Below are positions 52,307-60,846 of a stretch of 64,000 nt of DNA, piece by piece. Numbering within the stretch: the first letter of the stretch is position 1; each line of letters opens with the position of its first letter. Source of the stretch: Paraburkholderia caribensis (GTDB taxonomy: Bacteria > Pseudomonadota > Gammaproteobacteria > Burkholderiales > Burkholderiaceae); contig NZ_CP026101.1 in NCBI RefSeq assembly GCF_002902945.1, positions 1,488,001 to 1,552,000 on the forward strand, in the 5' to 3' direction. Made by a program: the position numbers and the translations under genes. The notes beneath the pieces are model-generated. The model saw only the letters and a list, made by a program, of their open reading frames with translations, was not told the DNA's origin and did no database searches.

Positions 52307-53407
52307 ATGAAGAAACGGGTGGTGGGCCAACTGGCTGCGCTGGTACTGTGCGCGACGCCTTTCCTGTCGGCGGCGGCAAAAGATACACAACTCAATGTGT
52401 ACAACTGGTCGGACTACATCGCCAAGGACACGATTCCGAACTTCACCAAGCAGACGGGCATTCAGGTCAAGTACGACAACTACGATAGCGACGACACGCT
52501 GCAGGCCAAGCTGCTGACGGGCAACTCAGGCTACGACATCGTCGTGCCGACCAGCAACTACGCGGGCAAGCAGATCGCAGCGGGCATCTTCGCGCCGCTC
52601 GACAAGTCGAAGATCCCGAACCTCAAGTATCTCGACCCCGCGCTGATGGCGCTCGTCGCGGGCGCGGACCCGGGCAACAAGTTCTCGGTGCCCTGGGCAT
52701 ACGGCACGACGGGCCTCGGCTACAACGTCACCAAGGCGCAGCAGATTCTCGGCAAGGGCGTCGCGCTCGACAACTGGGACGTCCTGTTCAAGCCGGAAAA
52801 CATTTCGAAGCTCAAGGCATGCGGCGTCTCCGTGCTCGACGCGCCCGACCAGATGTTCGCGGCCGCGCTGCATTACATCGGCAAGGATCCGATGAGCACG
52901 AACCCGGCCGACTATCGCGAAGCGCTCGCGATGATGAAGAAGATCCGTCCGTACATCACGCAGTTCAACTCGTCGGGCTACATCAACGACATGGTCGGCG
53001 GCGACATCTGCTTCGCCTACGGCTGGTCGGGCGACGTCGTGATCGCGAAGCATCGCGCGGCGGAAGCGAAGAAGGCGTACAAGATCGACTACTACATTCC
53101 GAAGGGCGGCGCGCCCGTGTGGTTCGACGTGATGGCGATCCCGAAGGACGCGAAGAACAAGGAAGCGGCGATGGAGTGGATCAACTACATCGAGACGCCG
53201 CAGGTCCACGCGGCCATCACCAACGCCGTCTACTATCCGAGCGCGAACACGGAAGCGCGCAAGTACGTGGACAAGGATGTCGCGAACGATCCCGCCGTCT
53301 ATCCGCCGGCGGACGTCGTCAAGACGCTGTTCCTGTTGAAGCCGCTGCCGCCTGAAATCCAGCGTCTGCAGACGCGGCTGTGGACCGAGTTCAAGTCCGG
53401 CCGCTGA
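52307..53407 (+). CDS. potF: Polyamine ABC importer, periplasmic binding protein (PotF-like)
   Basis: The 366-residue secreted protein has a signal peptide (cleaved after SAAA) and the PotD/PotF signature LNVYNWSDYIAKDTIPNFT. The Trp/Tyr/Asp residues of the polyamine pocket are in the WSDY, FAYGWSGDVV and PKGGAPVWFDVMAIP blocks. It binds putrescine or spermidine and heads the potFGHI operon. A weak intercistronic hairpin separates it from the ATPase gene, a common device to make more binding protein than membrane parts. Confidence 0.92.
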   Translation: MKKRVVGQLAALVLCATPFLSAAAKDTQLNVYNWSDYIAKDTIPNFTKQTGIQVKYDNYDSDDTLQAKLLTGNSGYDIVVPTSNYAGKQIAAGIFAPLDKSKIPNLKYLDPALMALVAGADPGNKFSVPWAYGTTGLGYNVTKAQQILGKGVALDNWDVLFKPENISKLKACGVSVLDAPDQMFAAALHYIGKDPMSTNPADYREALAMMKKIRPYITQFNSSGYINDMVGGDICFAYGWSGDVVIAKHRAAEAKKAYKIDYYIPKGGAPVWFDVMAIPKDAKNKEAAMEWINYIETPQVHAAITNAVYYPSANTEARKYVDKDVANDPAVYPPADVVKTLFLLKPLPPEIQRLQTRLWTEFKSGR

Positions 53408-53461
53408 CTTCGTCACTGAGCCAGTCTGAGCCAGACGATAGTGCAGGCAAGCATCATCATG

Positions 53462-53494
53462 AAGCCCTCGGTATCCAGCCGGGGGCTTTGTTCG
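53462..53494 (+). terminator. Attenuator-like hairpin between potF and potG
   Basis: A 10-bp stem (AAGCCCTCGG / CCGGGGGCTT with one G-T pair) and a 7-base loop followed by TG-TT. Partial termination would favour potF transcripts. Confidence 0.5.
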
Positions 53495-53522
53495 TCAAAT
53501 GCAGGGAGAGAAGCAGCAGATC

Positions 53523-54686
53523 ATGAGTGACCAGTCGAACGTGCTGGCAGGGGCCGGCGTGTCGTCCTCGGGCAATCCCGCCGCTGCGCAGAACGCAGCG
53601 GACAATTTCGTGCAGATCGTCGACGTCGTGAAGAAATTCGGCGAGACGGTCGCGGTCAAGGGTGTCAACCTGTCGGTGAGGAAGGGCGAGCTGTTCGCGC
53701 TGCTCGGCAGTTCCGGTTGCGGCAAGTCCACGCTGTTGCGCATGCTCGCCGGGCTGGAAACGGTCACCTCGGGCAAGATCCTGATCGACGGTGAAGACCT
53801 CGCGCAGATGCCGCCATACCGGCGTCCCGTCAACATGATGTTTCAGTCGTACGCGCTCTTTCCGCACATGACGGTCGAATCGAATGTCGCGTTCGGCCTC
53901 AAGCAGGAAGGCGTGCCGAAGGCCGAGCTGAAGGAGCGCGTGCAGGCCGCGCTGGAGCTCGTGCAGATGGCGCGCTTCGCGAAACGCAAGCCGCATCAGC
54001 TGTCGGGTGGCCAGCAGCAGCGCGTCGCGCTGGCGCGCTCGCTGGTCAAGCGGCCGAAGCTGCTGCTGCTCGACGAGCCGATGTCCGCGCTCGACAAGCA
54101 GATCCGTCAGCGCACCCAGATCGAGCTCGTCAATATTCTCGACAAGGTCGGCGTCACCTGCATCATGGTCACGCACGATCAGGAGGAAGCGATGACGATG
54201 GCGGGCCGCCTCGCCGTGATGAGCGAAGGCGAGATCGTGCAGCTCGGCACGCCCAACGAGGTCTACGAGTATCCGAACAGCCGCTTCTCGGCGGAATTCA
54301 TCGGTTCGACGAATCTGTTCGACGGCAATGTCGTCGAGGACGAGCCGGATCACGTGTACATCGAAACGGCCGATCTGCCCGTGCGGCTGTACGTGAGCCA
54401 CGGCATCACGGGGCCGCTCGGCATGCCCGTGACGATTTCGGTGCGTCCGGAGCGCATCGCGCTCACGCGCAAGCCGCCTGAAGGCGCGTTCAACTGGGGC
54501 AAGGGCGTCGTCACGAACATCGCGTACATGGGCGGCTACTCGCTGTATCACGTGAAGCTCGACGCAGGCAAGACGGTGATCGCGAACGTGTCGAGTCTCG
54601 CGTTGTCGGAAATCGAAACGCCGACGTGGGGCGATGAAGTGTACGTGCGCTGGAGCGCATCGGCGGGGGTGGTGCTGACATCATGA
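53523..54686 (+). CDS. potG: Polyamine ABC importer, ATP-binding protein (PotG-like)
   Basis: The 387-residue protein has Walker A SSGCGKST, signature LSGGQQQRVALAR, Walker B LLLLDEPMSALD and the switch His in VTHDQEEA, plus a C-terminal TOBE domain (about residues 280-380). The MMFQSYALFPHMTVESNVAFG Q-loop block is typical of the PotA/PotG group. ATG 53523 follows a GGAG-like site. Its stop overlaps the potH start (ATGA). Confidence 0.93.
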   Translation: MSDQSNVLAGAGVSSSGNPAAAQNAADNFVQIVDVVKKFGETVAVKGVNLSVRKGELFALLGSSGCGKSTLLRMLAGLETVTSGKILIDGEDLAQMPPYRRPVNMMFQSYALFPHMTVESNVAFGLKQEGVPKAELKERVQAALELVQMARFAKRKPHQLSGGQQQRVALARSLVKRPKLLLLDEPMSALDKQIRQRTQIELVNILDKVGVTCIMVTHDQEEAMTMAGRLAVMSEGEIVQLGTPNEVYEYPNSRFSAEFIGSTNLFDGNVVEDEPDHVYIETADLPVRLYVSHGITGPLGMPVTISVRPERIALTRKPPEGAFNWGKGVVTNIAYMGGYSLYHVKLDAGKTVIANVSSLALSEIETPTWGDEVYVRWSASAGVVLTS

Positions 54687-55612
54687 AGAGCGCGCTGCAT
54701 TCGTTCATGACGTGGCCCGTGCGCCGCTTCAATCTGACGGGCAGCACGGCCGTCGTCGCCGGGCCGTTCATCTGGCTGCTGCTGTTTTTCCTCGTGCCGT
54801 TCCTGCTGGTGGTGAAGATCAGCTTCGCTGATCTGCAGCTCGGCATTCCGCCGTACACGGAACTGACGTCGTTCAAGGACGGCGTGATTCATGTCGCCCT
54901 CGACCTCTCGCACTACGCGTTTCTGCTACAGGACAGCCTGTACTTCGCGACGTATGTGAACTCGGTGGTGGTCGCGGGGATCTCGACGCTGCTGTGCCTG
55001 CTGCTCGGCTATCCGATGGCGTACTACATCGCGCGCTCGAACCCCGGCACGCGCAACATCCTGATGATGGCGGTGATGCTGCCGTTCTGGACCTCGTTCC
55101 TGATTCGCGTGTACGCGTGGATCGGCATCCTGAAGAACAATGGGCTGCTGAACAACTTCCTGATGTCGATCGGGCTGATTCATTCGCCAATCGAGCTGTA
55201 TCACACGAACACGGCCGTCTATATCGGCATGGTCTATTCGTACCTGCCGTTCCTCGTGATGCCGCTCTACGCGCATCTCGTGAAGATGGACCTGACGCTG
55301 CTCGAGGCCGCATACGATCTCGGCGCGAAGCCGTGGCGGGCGTTCTGGCAGATCACGCTGCCGCTGTCGAAGAACGGCATCATCGCGGGCTGTCTGCTGG
55401 TGTTCATTCCTGCCGTGGGCGAGTACGTGATTCCTGAACTGCTCGGGGGCGCGAATACGCTGATGATCGGCCGCGTAATGTGGAATGAGTTCTTCGACAA
55501 TGCAGACTGGCCGATGGCGTCCGCCGTCACCTGCGCTATGGTGCTGCTGCTGCTCGTGCCGATGGCGCTTTTCCAGTATTCGCAGGCGAAGGAACTGGAG
55601 GAGCGACGCTGA
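54683..55612 (+). CDS. potH: Polyamine ABC importer, permease (PotH-like)
   Basis: The 309-residue protein has about six membrane helices and the EAA-type loop LLEAAYDLGAKPWRAFWQIT that docks to the ATPase. Length and N-terminus (IWLLLFFLVPFLLVVKISFA) match PotH. It overlaps potG by four bases and potI by one. Confidence 0.92.
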   Translation: MKSALHSFMTWPVRRFNLTGSTAVVAGPFIWLLLFFLVPFLLVVKISFADLQLGIPPYTELTSFKDGVIHVALDLSHYAFLLQDSLYFATYVNSVVVAGISTLLCLLLGYPMAYYIARSNPGTRNILMMAVMLPFWTSFLIRVYAWIGILKNNGLLNNFLMSIGLIHSPIELYHTNTAVYIGMVYSYLPFLVMPLYAHLVKMDLTLLEAAYDLGAKPWRAFWQITLPLSKNGIIAGCLLVFIPAVGEYVIPELLGGANTLMIGRVMWNEFFDNADWPMASAVTCAMVLLLLVPMALFQYSQAKELEERR

Positions 55613-56430
55613 TGAAGCCAAATCGTGTATTGCAGTTCATTGCACTCGCAATCGGCTTCGCGTTCCTGTACGTGCCGATCATCAGCCTCGTCGTGTATTC
55701 GTTCAACGAGTCGCAACTCGTGACGGTGTGGACGCGGTTCTCGACGCGCTGGTATGCCGCTTTGTTGCAGGACGAGGAACTGATCAATGCCGCGTGGCTG
55801 TCGCTGCGCGTGGCGTTGCTGACGGCGTTCGCGTCGGTGATCATCGGCACGTGGGCCGGGTTCGTGCTCGCGCGCATGGGGCGGTTTCGCGGCTTCACGT
55901 TGTACACGGGCATGATCAATGCTCCGCTCGTGATTCCGGAAGTGATCCAGGGCATTTCGCTGCTGCTGCTGTTCATCGAAATGGGCAAGTGGCTCGGGTG
56001 GCCGGCGGGACGCGGCATCTTCACGATCTGGATCGGCCACGTCATGCTGTGCATTTCGTACGTCGCGATTATTGTGCAGTCGCGCGTGCGTGACCTGCAT
56101 CCATCGCTCGAGGAAGCAGCACTGGATCTAGGCGCCACGCCGTTACGTGTATTTTTCTTCATCACGCTGCCGCTGATCTCGCAGGCATTGATTGCCGGAT
56201 GGCTGCTGTCGTTCACGCTGTCGATCGACGATCTGGTGTTGTCCGCGTTCCTGTCCGGGCCGGGTTCGACGACGCTGCCGCTGGTGGTGTTCTCGCGCGT
56301 GCGGCTGGGGTTGAACCCGGAGATGAACGCGCTGGCGACGTTGTTCATTGCAGTCGTCACCGTCGGCGTCGTGGTGGCAAATCACTTCATGCAGCGCGCC
56401 GAGAAGCGGCGCCTGGCGATGGCTGTGTAG
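55612..56430 (+). CDS. potI: Polyamine ABC importer, permease (PotI-like)
   Basis: The 272-residue protein has about six helices and the EAA loop LEEAALDLGATPLRVFFFIT. It pairs with PotH. The start overlaps the potH stop by one base. A perfect 13-bp hairpin follows at 56452-56483. Confidence 0.92.
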   Translation: MKPNRVLQFIALAIGFAFLYVPIISLVVYSFNESQLVTVWTRFSTRWYAALLQDEELINAAWLSLRVALLTAFASVIIGTWAGFVLARMGRFRGFTLYTGMINAPLVIPEVIQGISLLLLFIEMGKWLGWPAGRGIFTIWIGHVMLCISYVAIIVQSRVRDLHPSLEEAALDLGATPLRVFFFITLPLISQALIAGWLLSFTLSIDDLVLSAFLSGPGSTTLPLVVFSRVRLGLNPEMNALATLFIAVVTVGVVVANHFMQRAEKRRLAMAV

Positions 56431-56451
56431 TTCATCCCGCTGTTTCATGTC

Positions 56452-56483
56452 CTTTGCCGGCGCCTGCGTGGGCGCCGGCAAAG
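56452..56483. terminator. Perfect 13-bp hairpin between potI and the convergent chemoreceptor gene
   Basis: CTTTGCCGGCGCC / GGCGCCGGCAAAG with a TGCGTG loop. There is no T tract on either side, so the strength as a terminator is uncertain. Confidence 0.5.
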
Positions 56484-56522
56484 CGAGTCTTCATCAGCGG
56501 GCGTGATGCACGATTCCCGCGC

Positions 56523-57935
56523 TCAGATTCGATATCCGATCCGCAATCCACCCCAGTGCCGGCCGTTGACGAAGATAGGCGCTGACGCGTCCTTCATCAG
56601 TGCATATTCGCCACCGCCCATGTCGCGCCGATAGGTTTGCAGCAGGAAGCGTTTCGTACTGGTCCCGGCAGCGAGGCCGGTGCGGTCGTTGAACATCCGC
56701 CGGTTGCGGCAGTTCGCGGCATTCCAGACGGGATCGCCGCGCTGCGGCTGCGAGAACTTGAGATTGTGGGTGGGCAGGTAGCCGCGCGTGTCGACGGCCG
56801 CGCAGAACGCGACACGCGGATCGAGTTCGAGGATGGGCTCCTGGATCAACGGCAGGACGCGGTCGGTGAGGTCGGTGAAACGCGTCGTGAACTGCTGCGG
56901 ATTCGTGCCCGGCACGGGCACATAGCGATCGTCGAACAGGTCGTTCATCGACAGTTCGCCCCGCGCGACAGCAGCTTCGAACAGTTTGCCGGCTTTTGCG
57001 GCGGCCTGTTCGACGGCGTCGATGAACGGTGTGTCCGCCGTTGCGACGCCCGTGGCGGCCGTCAGTTCGATCAGGTTTTCCGATACGCCGAGCAGATTGC
57101 CGAGCCGGTTCTTCGCCTGCACGAAGTTTTCGCCGGAATGTTCGACGTCGGTGGCAATATCGAGCACTTGTGACTCGAATGCATTGCATTGATCTTCGAT
57201 TTCGCCGGACAGCGTCGCGATCTGGTTCGCCTCTGCATTCAATTGCATGATTGCGTGACCTGTCGAATGCACGACGTCGCCGATCATCCGCGTGCCTTCG
57301 CGTACCCGCTGCGCGCGTGCCGTGTTCTCGGCGCCTTCGGTGATCAGGCGCTCGGTTTGCTCGGTGAGTTGCGCCAGCGTCGTTTCGATCTGACCCGTTG
57401 CCTGCGCGGTCTTCGCCGATAGCGTCTTCACCTCGGCGGCGACCACCGCGAAGCTTTTGCCGAATTCGCCCGCGCGCGCGGCTTCGATTGCGGCATTCAG
57501 CGCAAGCAGATGCGTCTGGCGCGCGATCAGCGATATCTCCTCCGACACGCGGCTCACGTGCGACAGCGCTGCGCGTAACGCGCCGATCTGGCTCTCGATC
57601 ACCGTCACGCCTTCGACAAGCCCATGAATATCCGACAGCGACGCTTCGAGCGTCTGCTGCGAGGTCTCGACGTCACCCGCCGCCTGCGCGGTGACCGCGC
57701 GCATTTCGCGGGCCGCGGCGGCGATGCGGTGATTGCCGGCGAGCGTCGCTGCCGCCGACTGGCGAAGGGTCTGGCACACGCCCGCTTGCCGTTCGACCCG
57801 GGTGGCGACTTCTTCGATATGACCGGAGACGTCGCAGATCTCGATGCCGAGCTTGCCCGCCTGCGAGGCGATATCGCCGACAACGGACAAGGTGGCGCCG
57901 CTGCGGCGCCGGCGGCGAGTGAAAAGACCCGTCAT
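56523..57935 (-). CDS. Soluble methyl-accepting-type chemoreceptor with C-terminal sensor-like domain
   Basis: The 470-residue protein has no transmembrane segment. A coiled-coil signalling domain occupies about residues 20-290, with the receptor hairpin tip LALNAAIEAARAGEFGKSFA, where the usual GEQGRGF is GEFGKSF. The C-terminal 170 residues (from about 300) end in the conserved blocks GYLPTHNLKFSQPQRGDP, CRNRRMFNDRTG and RRDMGGGEYALMKD, a PAS/cache-like sensor seen in related beta-proteobacterial proteins. It may sense an internal signal. The start at 57935 was chosen by the RRRRR N-terminus of homologues; an upstream start at 58025 is less likely. Confidence 0.85.
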   Translation of the reverse strand: MTGLFTRRRRRSGATLSVVGDIASQAGKLGIEICDVSGHIEEVATRVERQAGVCQTLRQSAAATLAGNHRIAAAAREMRAVTAQAAGDVETSQQTLEASLSDIHGLVEGVTVIESQIGALRAALSHVSRVSEEISLIARQTHLLALNAAIEAARAGEFGKSFAVVAAEVKTLSAKTAQATGQIETTLAQLTEQTERLITEGAENTARAQRVREGTRMIGDVVHSTGHAIMQLNAEANQIATLSGEIEDQCNAFESQVLDIATDVEHSGENFVQAKNRLGNLLGVSENLIELTAATGVATADTPFIDAVEQAAAKAGKLFEAAVARGELSMNDLFDDRYVPVPGTNPQQFTTRFTDLTDRVLPLIQEPILELDPRVAFCAAVDTRGYLPTHNLKFSQPQRGDPVWNAANCRNRRMFNDRTGLAAGTSTKRFLLQTYRRDMGGGEYALMKDASAPIFVNGRHWGGLRIGYRI

Positions 57936-58453
57936 GGGCAAGTCTCCTGAACGGCGCGGCGCTGGCGCACGCCGACCTGGTATCCGTTGTATGTGTACAA
58001 GTTCATGTCGCAAGCAGGATGACACGCACTGATCTGCATGTCGCAGATCGGCTGCGGCAAATGAAGTGCACGTCGTCTTACACGCTTACGGGTTCTCAAC
58101 GGCTCCTTACGGAACTGCTTGATAGGGACTATCCCGGAGTCGAATCGGGTACGATCGCCGGTGTCCGCGCGCCAGCCGTGCCAGATGTCTGTCGAATCCG
58201 CCAACCAAACCCATGATCGAATCCTTTGCGCGCGTCTCTGGCTGGGAGCAGCTGTTGTATCTATGGGAATTGATCGTCATGGTCTGCAAGTTCCTGTGGG
58301 GCCTGCTGCGTCTGCTGGGCGGCGGCTGAACCTAAAGCAGAATGCAATGCACTGTCACGCGGAGCACGATGAACCGCAGTGGGCCTCGTGGGCGACGAAG
58401 CGCTGTTACGACGCTTCAATGTCGACTATCCGGCTTTGGCCAGTCGATTTCGC
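57936..58453. other. Intergenic region between the chemoreceptor and monooxygenase genes
   Basis: This 518-base region lies between two minus-strand genes. Apart from the small hydrophobic frame at 58213-58329 I see no gene; other frames are Arg/Ala-rich shadows. Confidence 0.45.
58213..58329 (+). CDS. Possible small membrane protein (38 residues)
   Basis: The frame MIESFARVSGWEQLLYLWEL continues through a hydrophobic stretch (IVMVCKFLWGLLRLLGGG), which would form one membrane helix. It is intergenic, on the opposite strand to its neighbours, and lacks a clear ribosome site. It is reported as a candidate only. Confidence 0.3.
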   Translation: MIESFARVSGWEQLLYLWELIVMVCKFLWGLLRLLGGG

Positions 58454-59959
58454 CTACTTTTGCGCCGATGCCTGCGCCTGATCCGAATACACGTATTCGG
58501 TACTGCGCACACGACGTGTGCGCCGACGGAAATTGAATGTGAAGCGCGGCCAGATCGCCGTGATTTTGCCGCTCTTCGTCTGATACCAGCTGTGGCAGCC
58601 GCTCGCCCAGACAGTTCGCTGCATGTCGCGTTGCAGGCTCGCGTTGAATTCGCGCTGTACGTCCGCACGAAGATTCATCGTGCGGGCGCCGCGACGGTGC
58701 AGTTCGCGTAGGCAATCGGCAATGTATTGCACCTGTGACTCGATCATGTAGATCATCGAGTTGTGCCCAAGGGCCGTGTTCGGCCCGGCCATCATGAAGA
58801 AATTCGGAAAGTCCGCGATGCTCGTGCCGAGATACGCTTCGGGTCCGTCGCGCAGCCAGCGCGCGCCGAGATCGGCGCCGCCCAGTCCCGTCACGTCGAA
58901 TGGCGCGCCGACGTCGTTCACCTGAAACCCGGTGCCGCAGATGATCGCTTCGACGGGATGATGCGCGCCGTCGGCCGTCACGATGCCGTCATGCACGATG
59001 CTGCGGATCGGTGTCGTCACCACGTCGACATTCGGCTGGCCGAGTGCCGGATAGTAGTCGCTCGACAACAGCACGCGTTTGCATCCCAGTCTGTAGTCGG
59101 GCGTCAGCCTGGCGCGCAGTGCCGGATCTTTCACCCTTCGTTCGAGGTAGCTGTGCGCGAACTTCATTGCAGGGTTCACGAGCTTCGGATTGACGAAGAA
59201 TCCGAGGCCGCGCGATTCCATCTGCCAGTAGATCGCGCTGCGCACGCAGCGTTGCGTGAACGGCAGGTGTTTGAACAGCCAGCGCGCGCGCGCGCTGACC
59301 GGCTTGTCGGGCTTGGGCATGATCCACGGCGCGGTGCGCTGGAACAGCAGCATCTGCGCGACGCGCGGCTGGATACGCGGGATGAACTGGATCGCGCTGG
59401 CGCCGGTGCCGATGACGGCGACGCGTTTGCCTTCGAGCGGATAGTCGTGGTCCCAGCGCGCCGAGTGAAATATCTTGCCGCCGAACGTGTCGAGTCCGTC
59501 GATCTGCGGAATCGCCGGCCGCGATAACAGCCCGATAGCAGAAATCACTGCATCGACCTCGACGGTGTCATGCACGCCAGTGCGGTTGATATCGAGCCGC
59601 CAGACGAGTCGCGCCTCATCGAAGCGCGCGGCCGTTACTCGTGCATTGAACTGCATCGCACTGTCCACCTGATACTTGCGTGCACAATGCTTCAGATACG
59701 CAAGAATCTCGTGTTGATGACTGAACGCCCGCGACCACGACGGGTTCGCTTCGAATGAAAACGAGTACAGATGCGACGGCACATCGCATGCAGCGCCTGG
59801 ATAGGTGTTGTCGCGCCACGTACCGCCCAGTTCGCCCGCAGCTTCGTAGATCGTGAACGACGTAAAACCCATGCGCTTGAGGCGGATCGCCATGCCGATG
59901 CCCGAGAAGCCGCTTCCGATAATCGCGATTCGCATCTCAGCACGAGGGGATGAGGGCAT
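58454..59959 (-). CDS. Flavin-dependent monooxygenase, Baeyer-Villiger-like
   Basis: The 501-residue FAD protein has the N-terminal Rossmann motif GSGFSG, the GGTWRDNTYPGAACDVPSHLY substrate-site block (first 15 residues typical of BVMO/FMO), the central fingerprint FGGKIFHSARWDHD, and a second NADPH Rossmann motif IGTGASAIQF. The fingerprint of classical type I BVMOs is FxGxxxHxxxWP; here the last Pro is replaced by Asp. Substrate unknown. The start at 59959 has GGGAG upstream on this strand; 59980 and 59935 are alternatives. It is divergent from a TetR regulator. Confidence 0.88.
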   Translation of the reverse strand: MPSSPRAEMRIAIIGSGFSGIGMAIRLKRMGFTSFTIYEAAGELGGTWRDNTYPGAACDVPSHLYSFSFEANPSWSRAFSHQHEILAYLKHCARKYQVDSAMQFNARVTAARFDEARLVWRLDINRTGVHDTVEVDAVISAIGLLSRPAIPQIDGLDTFGGKIFHSARWDHDYPLEGKRVAVIGTGASAIQFIPRIQPRVAQMLLFQRTAPWIMPKPDKPVSARARWLFKHLPFTQRCVRSAIYWQMESRGLGFFVNPKLVNPAMKFAHSYLERRVKDPALRARLTPDYRLGCKRVLLSSDYYPALGQPNVDVVTTPIRSIVHDGIVTADGAHHPVEAIICGTGFQVNDVGAPFDVTGLGGADLGARWLRDGPEAYLGTSIADFPNFFMMAGPNTALGHNSMIYMIESQVQYIADCLRELHRRGARTMNLRADVQREFNASLQRDMQRTVWASGCHSWYQTKSGKITAIWPRFTFNFRRRTRRVRSTEYVYSDQAQASAQK

Positions 59960-60071
59960 AGGTTCAACGCTCCCGCGCATCGTCGAAGTCTGGAAACTCT
60001 CCGATGCCGAATAAGATAAAAGCTGATTTGTCTAGATCCGTCTACGACGGTTAAGGCGGAGGGTAGACAAC

Positions 60072-60100
60072 TGTACACAGTGCGTCAAGATCGTTGTACA
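60072..60100. promoter_or_regulatory. Two TGTACA hexamers in the monooxygenase/TetR divergent region
   Basis: TGTACA palindromes at 60072-60077 and 60095-60100, 23 bases apart, each in similar surroundings (CTGTACACAGTGC and TTGTACAGTGCT). Position between divergent genes suggests a TetR operator; this is inference from layout. Confidence 0.4.
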
Positions 60101-60159
60101 GTGCTGGCTCCAAGGCCATGACATTGCGTTGGCCATGATGCGTCGTTAAACGGAAGGTC

Positions 60160-60786
60160 ATGCAATCCGCATCGGAACTGGAACTCGCTCCCGGCAAGCG
60201 CAAGCTGATCGAAGCCGCATTGCGCCTGACAGCGGGCGGCCGCAGCTTTGCGAGCCTCGGCCTGCGCGAAGTGGCGCGCGAGGCGAGACTCAATCCCAAC
60301 ACGTTCTACCGGCACTTCGAAACGCTGGACGATCTCGCGCGCGAAGCCGTCGAATCGGTCAGCCGCCGGCTGCGCCCGATGCTTCGGCGCGAACGATGGC
60401 TGGCTGCTCACGACGAGCCGCATAGCGTGTTGCGCCGCGCCTGCGTTGCCTTCTTTGCGTTTGCGCTGGAGAACCGCGAGGCGTTTTTGAGCGCGCTGGC
60501 CGAGTATCACGGCACGTCTGCGGCGTTGCGCGAGGCTGTGCGAGCGAACCTGAACGAGGTGTCGGCGGAAATGGCCGAGGATGTCGTGCAGCTCACGTTG
60601 GTGCCCGCGTTGCCGCGCGAGACCGTCGAGGAAATCTGCACGCAGATCGTGTTGCAGCTTTTCCATTTGTCGCGTGAATTCATTGGCAATGCCGCGCAGC
60701 GGGAGTCGTTGATCGGCTATGCGGAGCGTTTCATCGTCAGGTTGTTCGCGGGCGCCGTTGTCCTCGCGCAGCATGAGGCGCAATGA
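60160..60786 (+). CDS. TetR-family transcriptional regulator
   Basis: The 208-residue protein has the TetR helix-turn-helix (FASLGLREVAREARLNPNTF then YRHFETLDDLAREAVESV) in the first 70 residues and an all-helical ligand-binding C-terminus. It is divergent from the flavin monooxygenase gene and most likely controls it. The HTH begins after GKRKLIEAALRLTA. Confidence 0.92.
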   Translation: MQSASELELAPGKRKLIEAALRLTAGGRSFASLGLREVAREARLNPNTFYRHFETLDDLAREAVESVSRRLRPMLRRERWLAAHDEPHSVLRRACVAFFAFALENREAFLSALAEYHGTSAALREAVRANLNEVSAEMAEDVVQLTLVPALPRETVEEICTQIVLQLFHLSREFIGNAAQRESLIGYAERFIVRLFAGAVVLAQHEAQ

Positions 60787-60796
60787 GAAAAGGAAA

Positions 60797-60826
60797 AAGG
60801 GCTCCGTGAGGAGCCCTTCGCGTTTC
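60797..60826 (+). terminator. Hairpin between the TetR gene and the convergent TPR gene
   Basis: A 9-bp stem AAGGGCTCC / GGAGCCCTT with a GTGA loop is followed by CGCGTTT and preceded by A-rich sequence; it may act mainly on the minus strand. Confidence 0.55.
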
Positions 60827-60846
60827 ATACGGACCAACTGAGCCGG

